The notes under the pieces were generated by a model. That model was not told where the DNA came from. It ran no database searches and saw only the letters and a program-made list of their open reading frames with translations. 20,970 nucleotides of DNA from assembly GCA_036897625.1 (NCBI GenBank), contig JAYMTA010001244.1:1-20970 (forward strand). Reading direction: 5' to 3'. Shown here piece after piece: positions 9,757 through 20,830 of the stretch (position 1 is its first letter; each line of letters begins with the position of its first letter). The DNA is from Pelargonium cotyledonis. Lineage: Eukaryota; Streptophyta; Magnoliopsida; Geraniales; Geraniaceae. Both the position numbers and the translations under genes were made by a program.

Positions 9757-12700
9757 ATGTACACTTGTGTTCCTCATCAGCTCGTCTCTATCAGATTTCC
9801 AGCCCTCAACAGTGGCTTTAAGGTCCGTGTCGATTTCTGCTCCCAAAACCTACATTCTCAAAATAGAGCCACTTAATAAGTTCGAAACTTAGAATCATTG
9901 TGCCACCAATGCAATGTTAAACAAATTCATACTGATGTTTTCGTAGAAAATTATGGCAGATTTCGAGCTTGATTGGTCCATCCCGGAGGAATTTACGTAT
10001 GTTAACTGTGTCCTCGAGCATGAAGGAGGCTTCGAATTACATTCCGGCAGCTCCTATACTTCTACCTGATGGTCCTTGGAAGCAGGTTATTAATTGTTGT
10101 TTCACTTCTTAAATTGTATGCTTGTGTACTGAATTTAAATTGTCATTCTAATTCTTATAGCAGCATATATGATTGTTATTAAGTGACACTCTTTGGGAAA
10201 TTTCATCAATTTTCATATTTTATGTTGGTAGTGGCAGGTTATAGGAGTCTTACTTGTGTTATTGAGTTTTCTAATTAATTATTGACTGAATGTAGATTCC
10301 TGGAGGAGTTACTGCCGCAGAAGGATTCAAAGCTGCTGGTATGTATGCTGGGTTGCGCGCTAGTGGTGAAAAACCTGATCTTGCTCTTATTACTTGTGAT
10401 GTTGATGCCACATCTGCAGGTCAGCTTCAGTTTCATTAAGTTCCGACGTGTTTATGTTCTTTGTGGCACCATGTTTTGGTTCAAATGTCTGTATACTTTA
10501 GTGTCATTTACAATGTTTTATATCTTCCATTTTTCAGGTTCATTCACTACGAATGTGGTTGCAGCTGCACCAGTGATATACTGCAAAAAAGCATTAGAAG
10601 TTTCCAAAGTGGTATGCCTGAGCATCACTTTTCCTATGCTTATATTCAGTTATTTGTCCCTGCAATGAGAGATGAGCTTGCATTTTGAGCATCTTGTGTT
10701 GATGTTCCTCGTACATAGGCTTAGCAATCATGAATCACATAGAGTGGGCTGATCTGGCAATTTTGTTCACTCTATTGTTGAAGGATGTATTTCTTACTCA
10801 CATATTGAATCTATCATATGGTGGCCCCCTCCTTCGTTTTGTTATATATGTTGTTTCATGTAGCTTAGTGTGCCTCCATCTCTAGATTGATAGATTACAA
10901 AATTATGATCCGGTAATTCCAAGTGATTTATCTATAATATTTGCTCATTTGATGTGGGTATGAATACTTGTTGCTGAAAAGTGAAAATACACTAATATGG
11001 AGCATAGCTGTGATGATTATTGTGAACCCATTTTGTTATTTTTGATGCAAAATCATTGGAAGCCTCATGTGGATAAGAGTGCATCTTGGCCAACATGTTA
11101 TGTTATAAAAGAGAAGGGCAAAGCATATTCACTTTTTGTTTCTGACACAAATTATCTCGTTGATCGTTGAATTTTATGTTGCAGTTTAGGCTATATCGCA
11201 TGGTTTTGCTTTCTTAGTCAATAGCCAATAACTGCATTCTCTACTTGTTAGGCCCGTGCAGTGTTAATAAATGCTGGTCAGGCTAATGCAGCAACGGTAA
11301 GCTGTGCTATGTGCTAAATGTTTTTCGTACAATTTATTTATTTATTATATGTGTGTACATGTACTCGTCCCAGAGTAAATATTGTTTATCAGTTCCTTTA
11401 TTTAAATTTAGTTTAGAAATTGCAGGATAGCCACAAGCATTGCTTGCATTTTCCTAGTCTGATTCTTGATTTAACACCTAAAACCTGGAAGTTCTTGTGG
11501 TCGCCATCATTGGGGCTTTACACTGAGTGAACTAATGCTGTATGACTAAAAGGTATTTCATTGATTTCCAGGGTGATGCAGGCTATCAAGATGTGATAGA
11601 CTGTGCAAACTCACTTGCTGAGGTAGGCAGGCATTAATGTTGAATGTCACATTCTTTTTGTTGCCTTGCAGTTGCCAAACTTGTGTTACCTTCACTAAGT
11701 ACGTTCTGCTATTGCAGCTACTAAAGTTGACGCCAAATGATGTGTTGATAGAGTCTACCGGTGTAATTGGTCAAAGAATAAAGAAGGTATGTCTCAGGAC
11801 TATAGTTATGACATTCATCTGTATAGTCATTACAGGCCCCCCATAAAATAAATTGTCCTGTATGATTGTCCAGTTTATTTTTCATTCAACATATGATTGA
11901 ATTTAAAATCCTTGATGGTAATGTTGTGTGTAGGAAGCACTTCTCAATTCGCTTCCAAAGCTAGTCAGTTCACTGTTACCAACTATAAAGGGGTATATTT
12001 AATATTTTCACCATCCAACTCTTTGTTTTGCCGATTGACATGAATCTGAGAACTTTAAGTTATGTTGATTTCATGTTTTGGTCAAAGGTTCTTACTTTCT
12101 ATTAGCGGGTATGCAGAGCAGATTCTGCAGCTGTGGCAATTACGACAACTGATCTTGTGAGCAAGAGTGTAGCAATCGAGGCTGAGGTAAGCAAGATCTC
12201 GGTATTTTCACTTTATCTAGAGGTGACTGGTTGTATTAAAATTACCATCTATCACAGTATTTTCATATTAATTACAAATGTTAATCAGCACCAAACTATC
12301 TATATGTTTGCAATTCTCTGGCAGGATTCTTGTTTCAGAGTCAGAAGTATATTTTCTCTGAAGAGTTATTTCCACAATGTCTTATCTTTATGAATAATAT
12401 TTTCAGCAAACAGATAGACCCTTACAAGTGTTGGCAATTTATTCAGGTTGGAGGATCAAATATAAGAGTTGGGGGAATGGCAAAAGGTTCTGGAATGATC
12501 CACCCAAATATGGCCACAATGCTTGGTGTATGCCTTTATTGTTTCTCTCGCCATTCTGTAAACTGCATTTTCTCAATTATTTCTCTGACTGTAATCTTTT
12601 CAGGTAATAACAACTGATGCCATGGTCACCAATGATGTTTGGAGAAAGATGGTGCAGGTTTCTGTAAACCGAAGTTTCAATCAAATTACTGTAAGTATGT

Positions 12701-15410
12701 TGCTTTTTCACATCTATTTTGAAGGGTTCTTGGTTCTACCTTGGGAACCCATGCTTGATTCATATACTTGGAAAGCAGAAGCAGCACTTTTCTTAATTCT
12801 AACTATTTGATAGATGTCTGCAGTGCTGGATAACTAAAATTGCATATTATACTCGTCTTTTGACTAAATTTTGTATAGTTTAGGTGCACGTTTCCATCAT
12901 TTCAAGAGCCCACCTGTGTAACTGTTCATCATTCCCTGTTGTATTCTAGCAATTCCAGTTGTACATCTGTTCATCATACTTGATGTATGTTCTAACAGTC
13001 TGCCATTCTTTATCTTGAACATGTTTACGTTTACATATAATATTTTGTATGCGGTCACTAAATGAGTGATGGTCTGACATGAGTTAAGGTGGATTCGGAT
13101 TTAGGAAACAAGCAGTTAAGCTAGAGATGGGTTGGGGTCCATTTTCTACCTATGACTGCTGTTTTACCCGTTTTTTCATGTAGAAACAACCGCCAAATTA
13201 GGGTCAAAGATCAAACCAAAAGCAAAAAGAAATTTGGTTGTGGGTTTTTTTTTGCAACCAAAATAAATTATTCTCTGATTATATATATATATTATTTTAA
13301 ATGTCTGGAATGCTATATGACAGAAATTGACCTTGTCAATATTTTCTGATGAATTCCCGAACAATGTCAACAATTGAAGCAATGAGATAAGCATAAACTG
13401 CAATAGACATATATTATTGACACATTACATGGAGTATGCTTCAGATCCTAGCATCAGATAAACTGATAAAGGTCTAAATTTCCAAGTATTTTTCTATGTG
13501 CAACTTATACTCATGGATTGTAAAACACACTCATTATTTAAATAAACATGCATGTGACTGATATAGTTTCATGTCGTATATGACATGACCTCACCTACAA
13601 GTGTTTGTAAATAGCTTTAATTATCATTTATTATTTCATGAATTAATTAATCCTACTGAATCTTGTACTGTGACTCATGTCTTAAGCTGGGTTTGATATT
13701 GATTTGCTTCAGGTAGATGGAGATACTAGTACCAATGATACTGTTATTGCTTTGGCTAGTGGGTTGTCTGGGTCAACCAGGATATCTTCTTTGAATAGTA
13801 ATGAGGCAAAACAACTTCAAGCATGCCTTGATGCTGTAAGCTTAGCTACCATTGACATTTCAGTATTTCACTTATTCTCTATTGCCCGAATGTTTTTTCG
13901 ATGTAACCTTTTAGTTACTTGAATATAATGGCAAACTGAGCAAGTGATTTTATCCTCTTTGGTGCAAATAGCTCCATGGCCCCCATCTTCTAGCACTGGC
14001 AATGGCTTATTTATAGTTGCCCTCGTGATAAAGTACGATTACAGAATTACAGTTGGTCTATTAAAAAGATGCATGTTGCCTCTTTCAGGTAATGCAGGGT
14101 CTCGCAAAATCTATAGCTTGGGACGGAGAGGGCGCCACATGCCTAATTGAGGTGAGCAACTATGGTTAAAGCCTCTTCAATTTAACTAATCAAACCCTTC
14201 ACTGAATGTGTGCCCCACTGAATCCCTAAAACATCTGAAATTGAAATCCATCCTCTTGTGGCGTTTTATTGGCTCTCGGAGCCTAAAAGAAAGATGGCAT
14301 AAAGTGGTATCATCTGCTAATATTTTGAATGATATTAACTGTATTTGTACTGCGATATGCTCAATTCTGAATCTTAACTTCTGATCTAACATATTTGATT
14401 TCGAGAGAGCTACGAATTTCCCACTAATTCTAAGTTATTTGCAGGTTTTGGTAACTGGTGCAGACAGCGAAGCTGAGGCGGCAAAAATTGCACGCTCTGT
14501 GGCATCCTCATCACTTGTCAAGGCAGAGTCTGAACCTAAATTTCCACTTGATGTCTTATTTTAGCCGAGTCTAATTTGTTTTTCATTCTATTAGGCTGCT
14601 GTATACGGTAGAGATCCAAATTGGGGCCGTATTGCTTGCGCTGCTGGATATGCAGGGATTTCTTTCCAATCAGACAAGCTACGGATAGTTCTTGGGGATA
14701 TTGTTCTCATGGACTGCGGACAGCCACTTCCATTTGACAGGTACAAAACATGGCTTATTTGCTGCTAAAACATTTCTTTTCCGGAGCTCCTACTTAAATA
14801 ATGAGCTATTTTATGTACAGACGTTGAGCATAGTTGACCACCAATCATAAATGGCAAACTTTTGTGTAGAATCTAACTCTAGTTGGGTTCTGAACATTTA
14901 TGTAAATATCATCTATGATCAAATACTTTAAGGACATAAGTTACTCTTGTTTTGTTTGTTACACGGAGGTTTTGCAAGAGAGAGATACTTCCAACTCCAT
15001 TTTTTATGCTGGTTTAAGTCTATGGTGTTTTCTTTCCTTTATTTTGCTATTCAGCATTCAATTTAATATATCCCAACTTCCTAAGTAGCTGAAGATGTTT
15101 CTCCAGGGCTGTTGCAAGTAATTATCTCAAGAAAGCTGGAGAGACCCATGGTACAGTTGAAATTCACTTGTCTATTGGTAAGCTTCTAATACAAAATTTA
15201 GAACTTGCATATATCACTTGCGATTTCACAAACTTGTAACCATTTTAATCTTGTCGTGACATCCATTCTTGTCACGTATATGCTTCTTGTTTTGTTATGT
15301 TTCAATATTTGGCTGCCCTTGTTACAGGTGATGGAGCAGGAAGTGGGAAAGCCTGGGGATGTGATCTAAGTTACGATTATGTCAAGATAAATGCCGAGTA
15401 CACTACATAG
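9757..15410 (+). CDS. ArgJ: Arginine biosynthesis bifunctional protein ArgJ, chloroplastic
   Basis: ArgJ makes glutamate N-acetyltransferase and N-acetylglutamate synthase activity, recycling acetyl from N-acetylornithine to glutamate in plastid arginine synthesis. Seventeen exons: 9757-9822, 9960-10085, 10296-10419, 10538-10611, 11252-11296, 11572-11622, 11718-11786, 11934-11992, 12117-12186, 12447-12527, 12604-12690, 13713-13835, 14089-14151, 14445-14522, 14595-14740, 15107-15177, 15328-15410; 471 residues, close to the usual plant length. Residues 1 to about 50 look like a transit peptide. The oxyanion-hole motif STGVIG is at 175-180. The self-cleavage site lies in NMATML, between Ala251 and the nucleophile Thr252, which becomes the N-terminus of the beta chain. 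[13 protein letters not shown] and the C-terminal INAEYTT are conserved family features. The intron after 14522 appears to be GC-AG. The first intron (donor AAG|GTCCGT, acceptor GGCAG|ATT) is the least certain. Confidence 0.96.
12691..13712 (+). other. Long ArgJ intron 11 (1,022 bp)
   Basis: The longest ArgJ intron separates the exon ending SFNQIT from the one starting [10 protein letters not shown]. It contains a TA-repeat tract near 13280-13293 and a T run near 13243-13251, but no open frame of merit. I found no terminal repeats marking an inserted element. Confidence 0.7.
14523..14594 (+). other. Likely GC-AG intron of ArgJ
   Basis: The 72-bp intron between exons 14 and 15 starts AAG|GCAGAG and ends TATTAG|GCT. 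Exon 14 must end with the Lys codon at 14520-14522 to give the conserved [18 protein letters not shown]. The only in-phase GT nearby (14517) would delete Val and Lys, and the GT in GAGTCT breaks the frame. Confidence 0.8.
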
Positions 15411-16083
15411 AAGTATGTTATTCATAACTGTTCAGAAACATTTCCTTATTCGATACATTTTAGTCTGAATATTTCTGTTATCGAGTTTTGTTGCTACATG
15501 AATGGTAACAGTTTTAATTAAAAGCCCACTATTTTCGAACCCTCTTTCTGCCCGTCACATCTGTTGAAATGCATAAATTTTTTAGATATATATATCATAA
15601 AATTATTCTTTATTAGTGTGAGTTTATTGTTCTATGATGTGGTCCAATAAAAAAGAACAAAAGAATTAGTAGTTCAATAATATTTTTATCAAAATTAAAT
15701 TAGTATAAAATAAAGCTCATTTTTGAAAGTGAGTCCTATATATTTTAAAAATTAAAAAAGTGAAAGCAAAAGCTAGAACACTACTACAGTATGATTAGAA
15801 CCTAAAAACAACCATTATAAAGTGCTGCTATAAGATATAAAAGTACAAAACATGTCCCAGAGAACAATGACACTCAATAAAGTATGTACAATGATGTCTA
15901 AAATTCCAGTTAAACTCCTAGGAATATATTTTGTATAACTTGGTAGTGACCATGTTGATGATGTCCCAAGTTACTCAAGTATCATGAACACTTATTTATG
16001 CACAACCTGTCAGTAGAGTGTGAAGATGTATCCAAGCTTCCCATCAATGTCGAAAACTTGTTAGGTGACTTTCATGGAAGCTG
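15411..16083. other. Convergent intergenic spacer
   Basis: ArgJ (+) and the next gene (-) end tail to tail here. The DNA is AT-rich with the likely 3' UTRs of both genes. I see no gene, structured RNA or clear repeat; a TTGTTCT/AGAACAA pair near 15627-15661 is too short to mean much. Confidence 0.55.
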
Positions 16084-17755
16084 CTACCACTCCGAGCTTT
16101 TGATATCGAATCCATAATCATCAAATGATCTGTAACATTTATTGGAACTCCCAGCAACTTTGCGATACTGTTTCTTGTCCTTCCCTTTGGCTCCTCTCGA
16201 AGAATTACCCCCACCCTTTTGCTTCTTCTCCTTCTCCTTCTCCTCATTTTTCCGGTCCTTCCTGGACTTCTGCTGTTTCTGGCCCCTCGCCAGAGTATTA
16301 GACAATATTGTAGGTGGAGGATCATACACATCAGGAGCCCACTTCACAGTCAGCTTCACTGGGGAAGCCCCTGATTTCTCACGGCTGCCTTTCATGACCG
16401 ACAGTAGCTGCAAAGGAGATTCAAAGGTAAGGCAATAATCATGTGTGCACTGTGCAAAAATGGAAGCTTGTGAACTGAGCTCCATTAAGGTAAAAGACCT
16501 AATATAGATCATCTAGGTTGTGGTCAGCTAACAGTCATTATATATATGGAGTGTTAACATGTGATCAAAAGACATAACCTACTAAAATCGAATAATTGAA
16601 ATGACAGAAAACATATATACCGGCAAAGAATTTGCTTCGTCAGAGAATATATCCTTCAGTGCTGTTTCAAAATCCCCATCTAAGTCGTCTTTCTCATCTT
16701 CCTCTTCCTCTTCTGAAGATGAAAGATAAGACATCAATTTCGCAGACTTGCTCAAGTGCTCCTGAGCCAAATTGACCTTCTGCAAGTCTAAATCTCTAGA
16801 TGTGATGATCTCCTCTGTATCACTAGCGTCATTACCATCAGATACAGAACTAAAATCCCGGTGACCCTTCTCATCTCCAGAAAAGGACTGAGCACACTGA
16901 AAGTGAATGTCGATTGACATTATTGAAGGCTACAGGGATCTGCACAATTTTGGAATTACCTATCTTAGTAACGTCGAGCATTAACAAAACCTACTTAACA
17001 AGTAAGGCGCAATAAAAGTAGTTATTAACAACAGAACAGTTTGAAGTGAATATCCTACATATATCACTATCACTTTCATAATCAAGTACTATGAAAACAC
17101 ACATTTAGAACACACTATAGCTGAACCAATACCAAAAAACTCATCAATTAAGGAACTACTTAACAAGTAAGGCGCAATAAAAGTACTTGTTAAGAACAAA
17201 ACAATTTGTAGTGAATATCCTACATATATCACTATCAAGCACAATGAAAACACGCTTTTAGAACACATTATGGCTGAACCAATACCAAAAAACTCATCAA
17301 TTAAGGAAAATATGCAGATACAGTATAGAGCGAAACAATGTGCATCAATTTTGATCAATAAAACACCAGTGGTGTATGTACATGGCTAGTCAAACAATAA
17401 GTACAAATCTAACAGAAATAAAAATAAGAAACACAAAAATGCAATTAATCAGTACCTTTGAATGGCAAGTATCAGAAAAATCCAAGTAGCAAGCTTTCGG
17501 CAACTCTGTCAAATCCAGTCAACACCCGGACTTGAAAGCAATGCCTCTCTCAGTCAAGCAAGACGAATCCGAAACGATCAACTGAAAAAAATAGAGAATC
17601 AGCAAATAAAACACCTAGCGTTAACTAAGATTACCACGACGATCACACTTTTCGAGACGCTGATTAAGACGATGAGAGCAGGAACGACCGTGAAAAGACG
17701 TAACAGAAGGAACTACAGGACGCAGTAGAAGGTCAATGGACAGCGGAGGCGTCAT
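16084..17755 (-). CDS. Plant-specific acidic/lysine-rich protein of unknown function
   Basis: The last two exons are firm: 16896-16621 (92 codons) and 16407-16084 (107 codons plus stop), joined in phase by good GT-AG sites. Upstream, exon 17505-17456 (ELPKACYLDFSDTCHSK) and exon 17755-17635 (starting MTPPLSIDLL) join in phase to give a 256-residue model, but this 5' part is tentative. In the model, residues about 58-135 are acidic, with a SSSEEEEEDEKDDLDGD run; next comes the conserved-looking block LTVKWAPDVYDPPPT; then a Lys/Arg-rich tail (KDRKNEEKEKEKKQK, GAKGKDKKQYRK) ending FDDYGFDIKSSEW. Such charge blocks suggest a nuclear or RNA/histone-contact protein, which is inference only. I recall similar uncharacterised Arabidopsis proteins (At2g37480/At3g53670) but no known role. 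An alternative model uses the stronger acceptor before 17581 as a 5'-UTR splice and starts further in. Confidence 0.7.
16991..17308. repeat. Two-copy tandem duplication of about 165 bp inside an intron
   Basis: Copy 1 runs 16991-17155 and copy 2 runs 17156-17308. Both begin CTACTTAACAAGTAAGGCGC and end CTCATCAATTAAGGAA. Copy 2 is 12 bp shorter because of one gap in the middle, with scattered substitutions elsewhere. The array lies in the intron 16897-17455 of the minus-strand gene and has no coding meaning. Confidence 0.93.
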
Positions 17756-17771
17756 CCCGATATGCTCTTCG

Positions 17772-17780
17772 AAACCCTAA
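17772..17780 (+). promoter_or_regulatory. Telo-box in the 5' leader of the minus-strand gene
   Basis: AAACCCTAA lies about 17 bp upstream of the putative ATG at 17755 (minus strand), with a second AAACCCTA-like copy at about 17790. Telo-boxes are common in promoters and leaders of plant growth- and translation-related genes. Confidence 0.55.
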
Positions 17781-18177
17781 TCTCGACTAAAACCCTATAT
17801 TGTTAACAACTAAACAACAACAAAAAAAAGATCACAGAGGACATGCTTGTTACGTGTTTGGCTGGCGAGAACATTTGTTGGGCGATGAAGATCAAAAAAA
17901 TGTAGAGAGCTAACGGATTTAGAGAGAAGGTTAATATTTATAGGATAGGAATCGGTCAGGCCCCGCGACGTTGGCGGTTTACCATAGCGAATCAGTATCG
18001 TACACCTGTCACTATTTCGGGCCGAAATATATTTCTGATTCGGGCTTGATTTTTCTGGATACCCAAATTAAGCTTGGGTTGGTTTGGTTTACAATTTAGG
18101 CCCGTTCATTTTTCGAAATTGAAATCAACTACTAAGTTCATTACATAAAATATCACGCAAAGCACTAAACCCTCCTC
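17781..18177. other. Upstream region of the minus-strand gene
   Basis: This holds the promoter side of the acidic/lysine-rich gene. GGCCCGAAATA-like and GGCCCG pieces near 18019 and 18101 resemble plant site-II-type GC boxes. No gene is seen. Confidence 0.4.
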
Positions 18178-18182
18178 TTCTT

Positions 18183-18592
18183 TGATAGAAAACCAACTAA
18201 ACTAAAAGTTCAAACTTGTAGTTAAATTCTTCATTTATTCTTTTAATGTTATATTCTAACGGATTTAACTTGAAGAACATAAGAAGAGTTGTATAGAAGA
18301 CCCGAGATAGGGAGTCCAAGTAAGCTTGAAGGATATGAGAAGAGTTGTATATGGAAGGCCCGAGTGAGCTTGAAAGATAAAAAGTATATAGAAGACCCAA
18401 AGAAACGAGTAATTAAAGAAGCCCAAAGATGATCGAAAAAATAGATAATAATTTAATTATACAAATTTTGGGGGTGTTAGGATTTGAACATGTGACCTCA
18501 TGCTCTGATACCATGTTAGAGATTCAACTCAACTAAAAGTTCAAACTTATAGTTGAAGTCCTCATTTATTCTTTTAATGTTATATTCTAATA
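18183..18592 (-). mobile_element. TRIM (terminal-repeat retrotransposon in miniature), both ends present
   Basis: Two direct terminal repeats of 79 bp (18183-18261 and 18514-18592) align without gaps and differ at about 11 positions. Next to the right repeat, on the minus strand, is TGGTATCAGAGC (18502-18513), the classic primer-binding site for initiator Met tRNA, so the element is oriented leftward. The 5-bp flanks TTCTT (18178-18182) and TTCTT (18593-18597) are identical, as expected for a target duplication. At 410 bp with no coding capacity it is a non-autonomous LTR element. Terminal-repeat divergence of about 14% suggests an insertion several million to about ten million years old under usual plant rates. 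Confidence 0.9.
18269..18400. repeat. Three imperfect tandem units inside the TRIM
   Basis: Units begin with CTTGAA at 18269, 18325 and 18369. They share the core AAGAGTTGTATA...GAAGACCCGAG, with the third unit shorter. They fill most of the internal region between the terminal repeats. Confidence 0.75.
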
Positions 18593-18597
18593 TTCTT

Positions 18598-20520
18598 TTT
18601 ACTGCAGAGCAACAATATCGGACGTCATTCATGTGATTTTTAACTGCCCTCTCATGACAATCTTTTGTATGTTAATAGAATTGTTGTTGCTCCTGCCCAT
18701 CGTTTAGCCTCTTTAGGTAGATCATGCATTTTGATATCATGAATGTATAATAATATTAACTATGTATATCATACTATTGTTTAAATGAAGCTCTTATTTA
18801 GTATTTAATTTCTTAAACTGATTGATTAAATATAATATTATTATCAATTTTCACACACCAATATTGATTCAAGTACCCTAACTAGTACAAATACACAAAT
18901 TGATCACTGTTTTTCTTGTAGTGAAGTAATAACCTCCTTAAATTAGTCATGTGAGTCCTCATATAAAAATAGAGGATTTTCCTTTGAATGTCAAAAAAAT
19001 GACCACGTCTATATGTCAAAAGAGTCCCAACGGAAAAGCAGAGTAGTCAACATGTAGAAATATTGGTTTCTCTACAAGGATTCATGAGAATCGCCACAGA
19101 AAAATAGGAGGTCTCCTTCGAGAGTTATATGAGTGATATTGGAGTCATGTGTGTTTTCTCAAGGAAATGGTATTCTTTGTGGGGAGTATAAGAGTCCCTA
19201 CATGAAGATGATTTTTTATTATTATCTGCAAGCATACGACTAAGGCTCGAATTTGAGACTTTGAGGGATAAAGTGAAATCAACCACTTATTTTACTAAGT
19301 TCTTGTATATGAAGGCAATCTTTATGAGAAGTCGTGAGGGTCATCTTAAGAAAGAGAGTGATCTCATCGACGAATGCGTAAGATGGAGCGTAGGGGTGAG
19401 TGTAGAGACACATGAGGGGATTTGAGGGATAATGTAAGGGGTGGAATCATAAATAAGGAAAAAACTTGTGAGAAGTTCACCCGACGTAGTTGTGCTCCTA
19501 CTATTGTTCAATTAACTTTGAAGTTCTTAAATGACATTGTGTGTTATTAGTTATATTTTTGGTCATGTCTTATTACATGACATATGTATAAAAATAAGTG
19601 ATCTATATATACCATTGATTATCTTTGAACTTTGAAAAGACTTCATAAGTTCTCTTTAACTCTTTAAATTCTTCCTAACTCGAATCTTTCAAACAACCTT
19701 GGAACGAGAAGAGCACACCCTTGCTCTCAAGGGACATATGTATGTATGCTTGAACTACTTGAATTTGTGATAACTCCAACGTCAAATTGTCCATCATAAC
19801 ATGTCTTCATTTCTTTATGTGTCATGTTTATGATTTGCTAAAATATTTTCTAATATATTTTGTATCATTAACATAAATCAAAGATGAGGAAGAGACTAAA
19901 TGTATTGATAGAAATGAGGATCAACCAAACATGTTTGATTTCAAGAATAATAGAACTCATCTCGAAATTATTTGAACACACAAGTCATTCTAAATTGAAA
20001 AATTACAGCAGAAAAAGTTGACAAATTCTAATGTATAGATTGATGAAGGTGAATTTAGATATTGTTTTGCTCAACAACGTGGAAAAGACGAGAATGGGTT
20101 GAATTGCTAGAAATGACACGGGATAGTGTGTGGGTAAATGTGCTCGACATATTAAGAATATGTTATCACTCTTACATGCAAAAAAATCTCTCAATCAATT
20201 AAATAAACTCGTAATTTAACATATGAGTGGCAACGAACTTCCAATAATATTATATAACTTTGATATCATATTTTACTAGTTATATCTTTATTCCTTTCAT
20301 GATTATGATAATAAATTAAATATGAAGAAAACAACAATTAAATAACACAACAAAACATATACTGCTATTTTTACCACCAAAAAAAAAAAAAAAAAGTTAC
20401 AAACAATATTTTCCTCTTGAAAAAACGTCAGATATTGAGCCGCTAGTGCATGAACTGTGTTTATAGACAAGTAACGAGAATATAGCAATTTTCTGAAGTC
20501 CCAAACCTACGATGGAGCAA
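18598..20520. other. Gene-free spacer of about 1.9 kb
   Basis: Between the TRIM and the histone promoter no open frame has protein character, and no tRNA, rRNA or known small RNA is seen. It contains the CACTA-like terminus at about 18911-18923, a small GTCATGT/ACATGAC hairpin near 19562-19581, and a run of 17 A at 20379-20395. The stretch 19000-19500 is G-richer on the + strand than its surroundings and may be a decayed element, but I could not identify it. Confidence 0.5.
18906..18923 (-). other. CACTA-like transposon terminus, partner end not found
   Basis: On the minus strand the sequence CACTACAAGAAAAACAGTG matches the usual start of plant CACTA (En/Spm) elements. If real, the element body extends left. 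No matching opposite terminus of comparable quality is visible, so it would be a remnant. Confidence 0.4.
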
Positions 20521-20584
20521 CAATAGTGGGTCCCGCGTTTAAACTTATCCCAAAATTACTGAACCTTTCCACATCACTGCTATC

Positions 20585-20728
20585 GGGCCCACGTCTCTCT
20601 CCTGATTGGTCCCGACCATCTTCCCACGGATCGCCAACTCATCGACCATCTCCTCCATCCGACGGTCCTCATTTCTCAATCCCCAACCCAAAGTGTTTTC
20701 CCCAACTTTCACCCACAGCTTATATAAA
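20585..20728 (+). promoter_or_regulatory. Histone H2A promoter
   Basis: In order: GGGCCCA (20585-20591, site-II/TCP type), CCCACGTC (20588-20595, close to the ACGT hexamer of plant histone promoters), ATTGG (20605-20609, reverse CCAAT), CACGGATC (20625-20632, one mismatch to the plant histone octamer CGCGGATC), and a TATA box TATATAAA (20721-20728). The TATA box is about 100 bp before the ATG, leaving a leader of roughly 70-80 bases. The set is what an S-phase histone gene would carry. Confidence 0.75.
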
Positions 20729-20830
20729 CCTAACCCTCATCGTATCAACCACACCGTTCGCTCACACAGATTCCAATTTACCAGTCAACATTTTCTTGTT
20801 TGTTTCTCGGGAAAACGGTGAAGAGTGAAA

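Noticed and set aside
15627-15661. Short inverted repeat TTGTTCT/AGAACAA
   Set aside because: Seven base pairs in AT-rich DNA is expected by chance; no target duplication or longer arms.
16142-16438. 98-codon + strand open frame
   Set aside because: It is the antisense of the lysine/glutamate-rich last exon of the minus-strand gene, whose GAG/AAG codons read as Phe/Ser/Leu on the other strand.
17089-17358. 89-codon minus-strand frame with a repeated SLIDEFFGIGSAI-like motif
   Set aside because: The protein repeat is only the translation of the intronic tandem DNA duplication.
17462-17728. 88-codon + strand open frame
   Set aside because: It is antisense to the 5' exons and leader of the minus-strand gene and has no recognisable protein features.
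20526-20828. 100-codon open frame just before the histone ATG
   Set aside because: It spans the histone promoter, TATA box and leader, so it is not a separate gene; Ser/Pro richness reflects the C-rich promoter.
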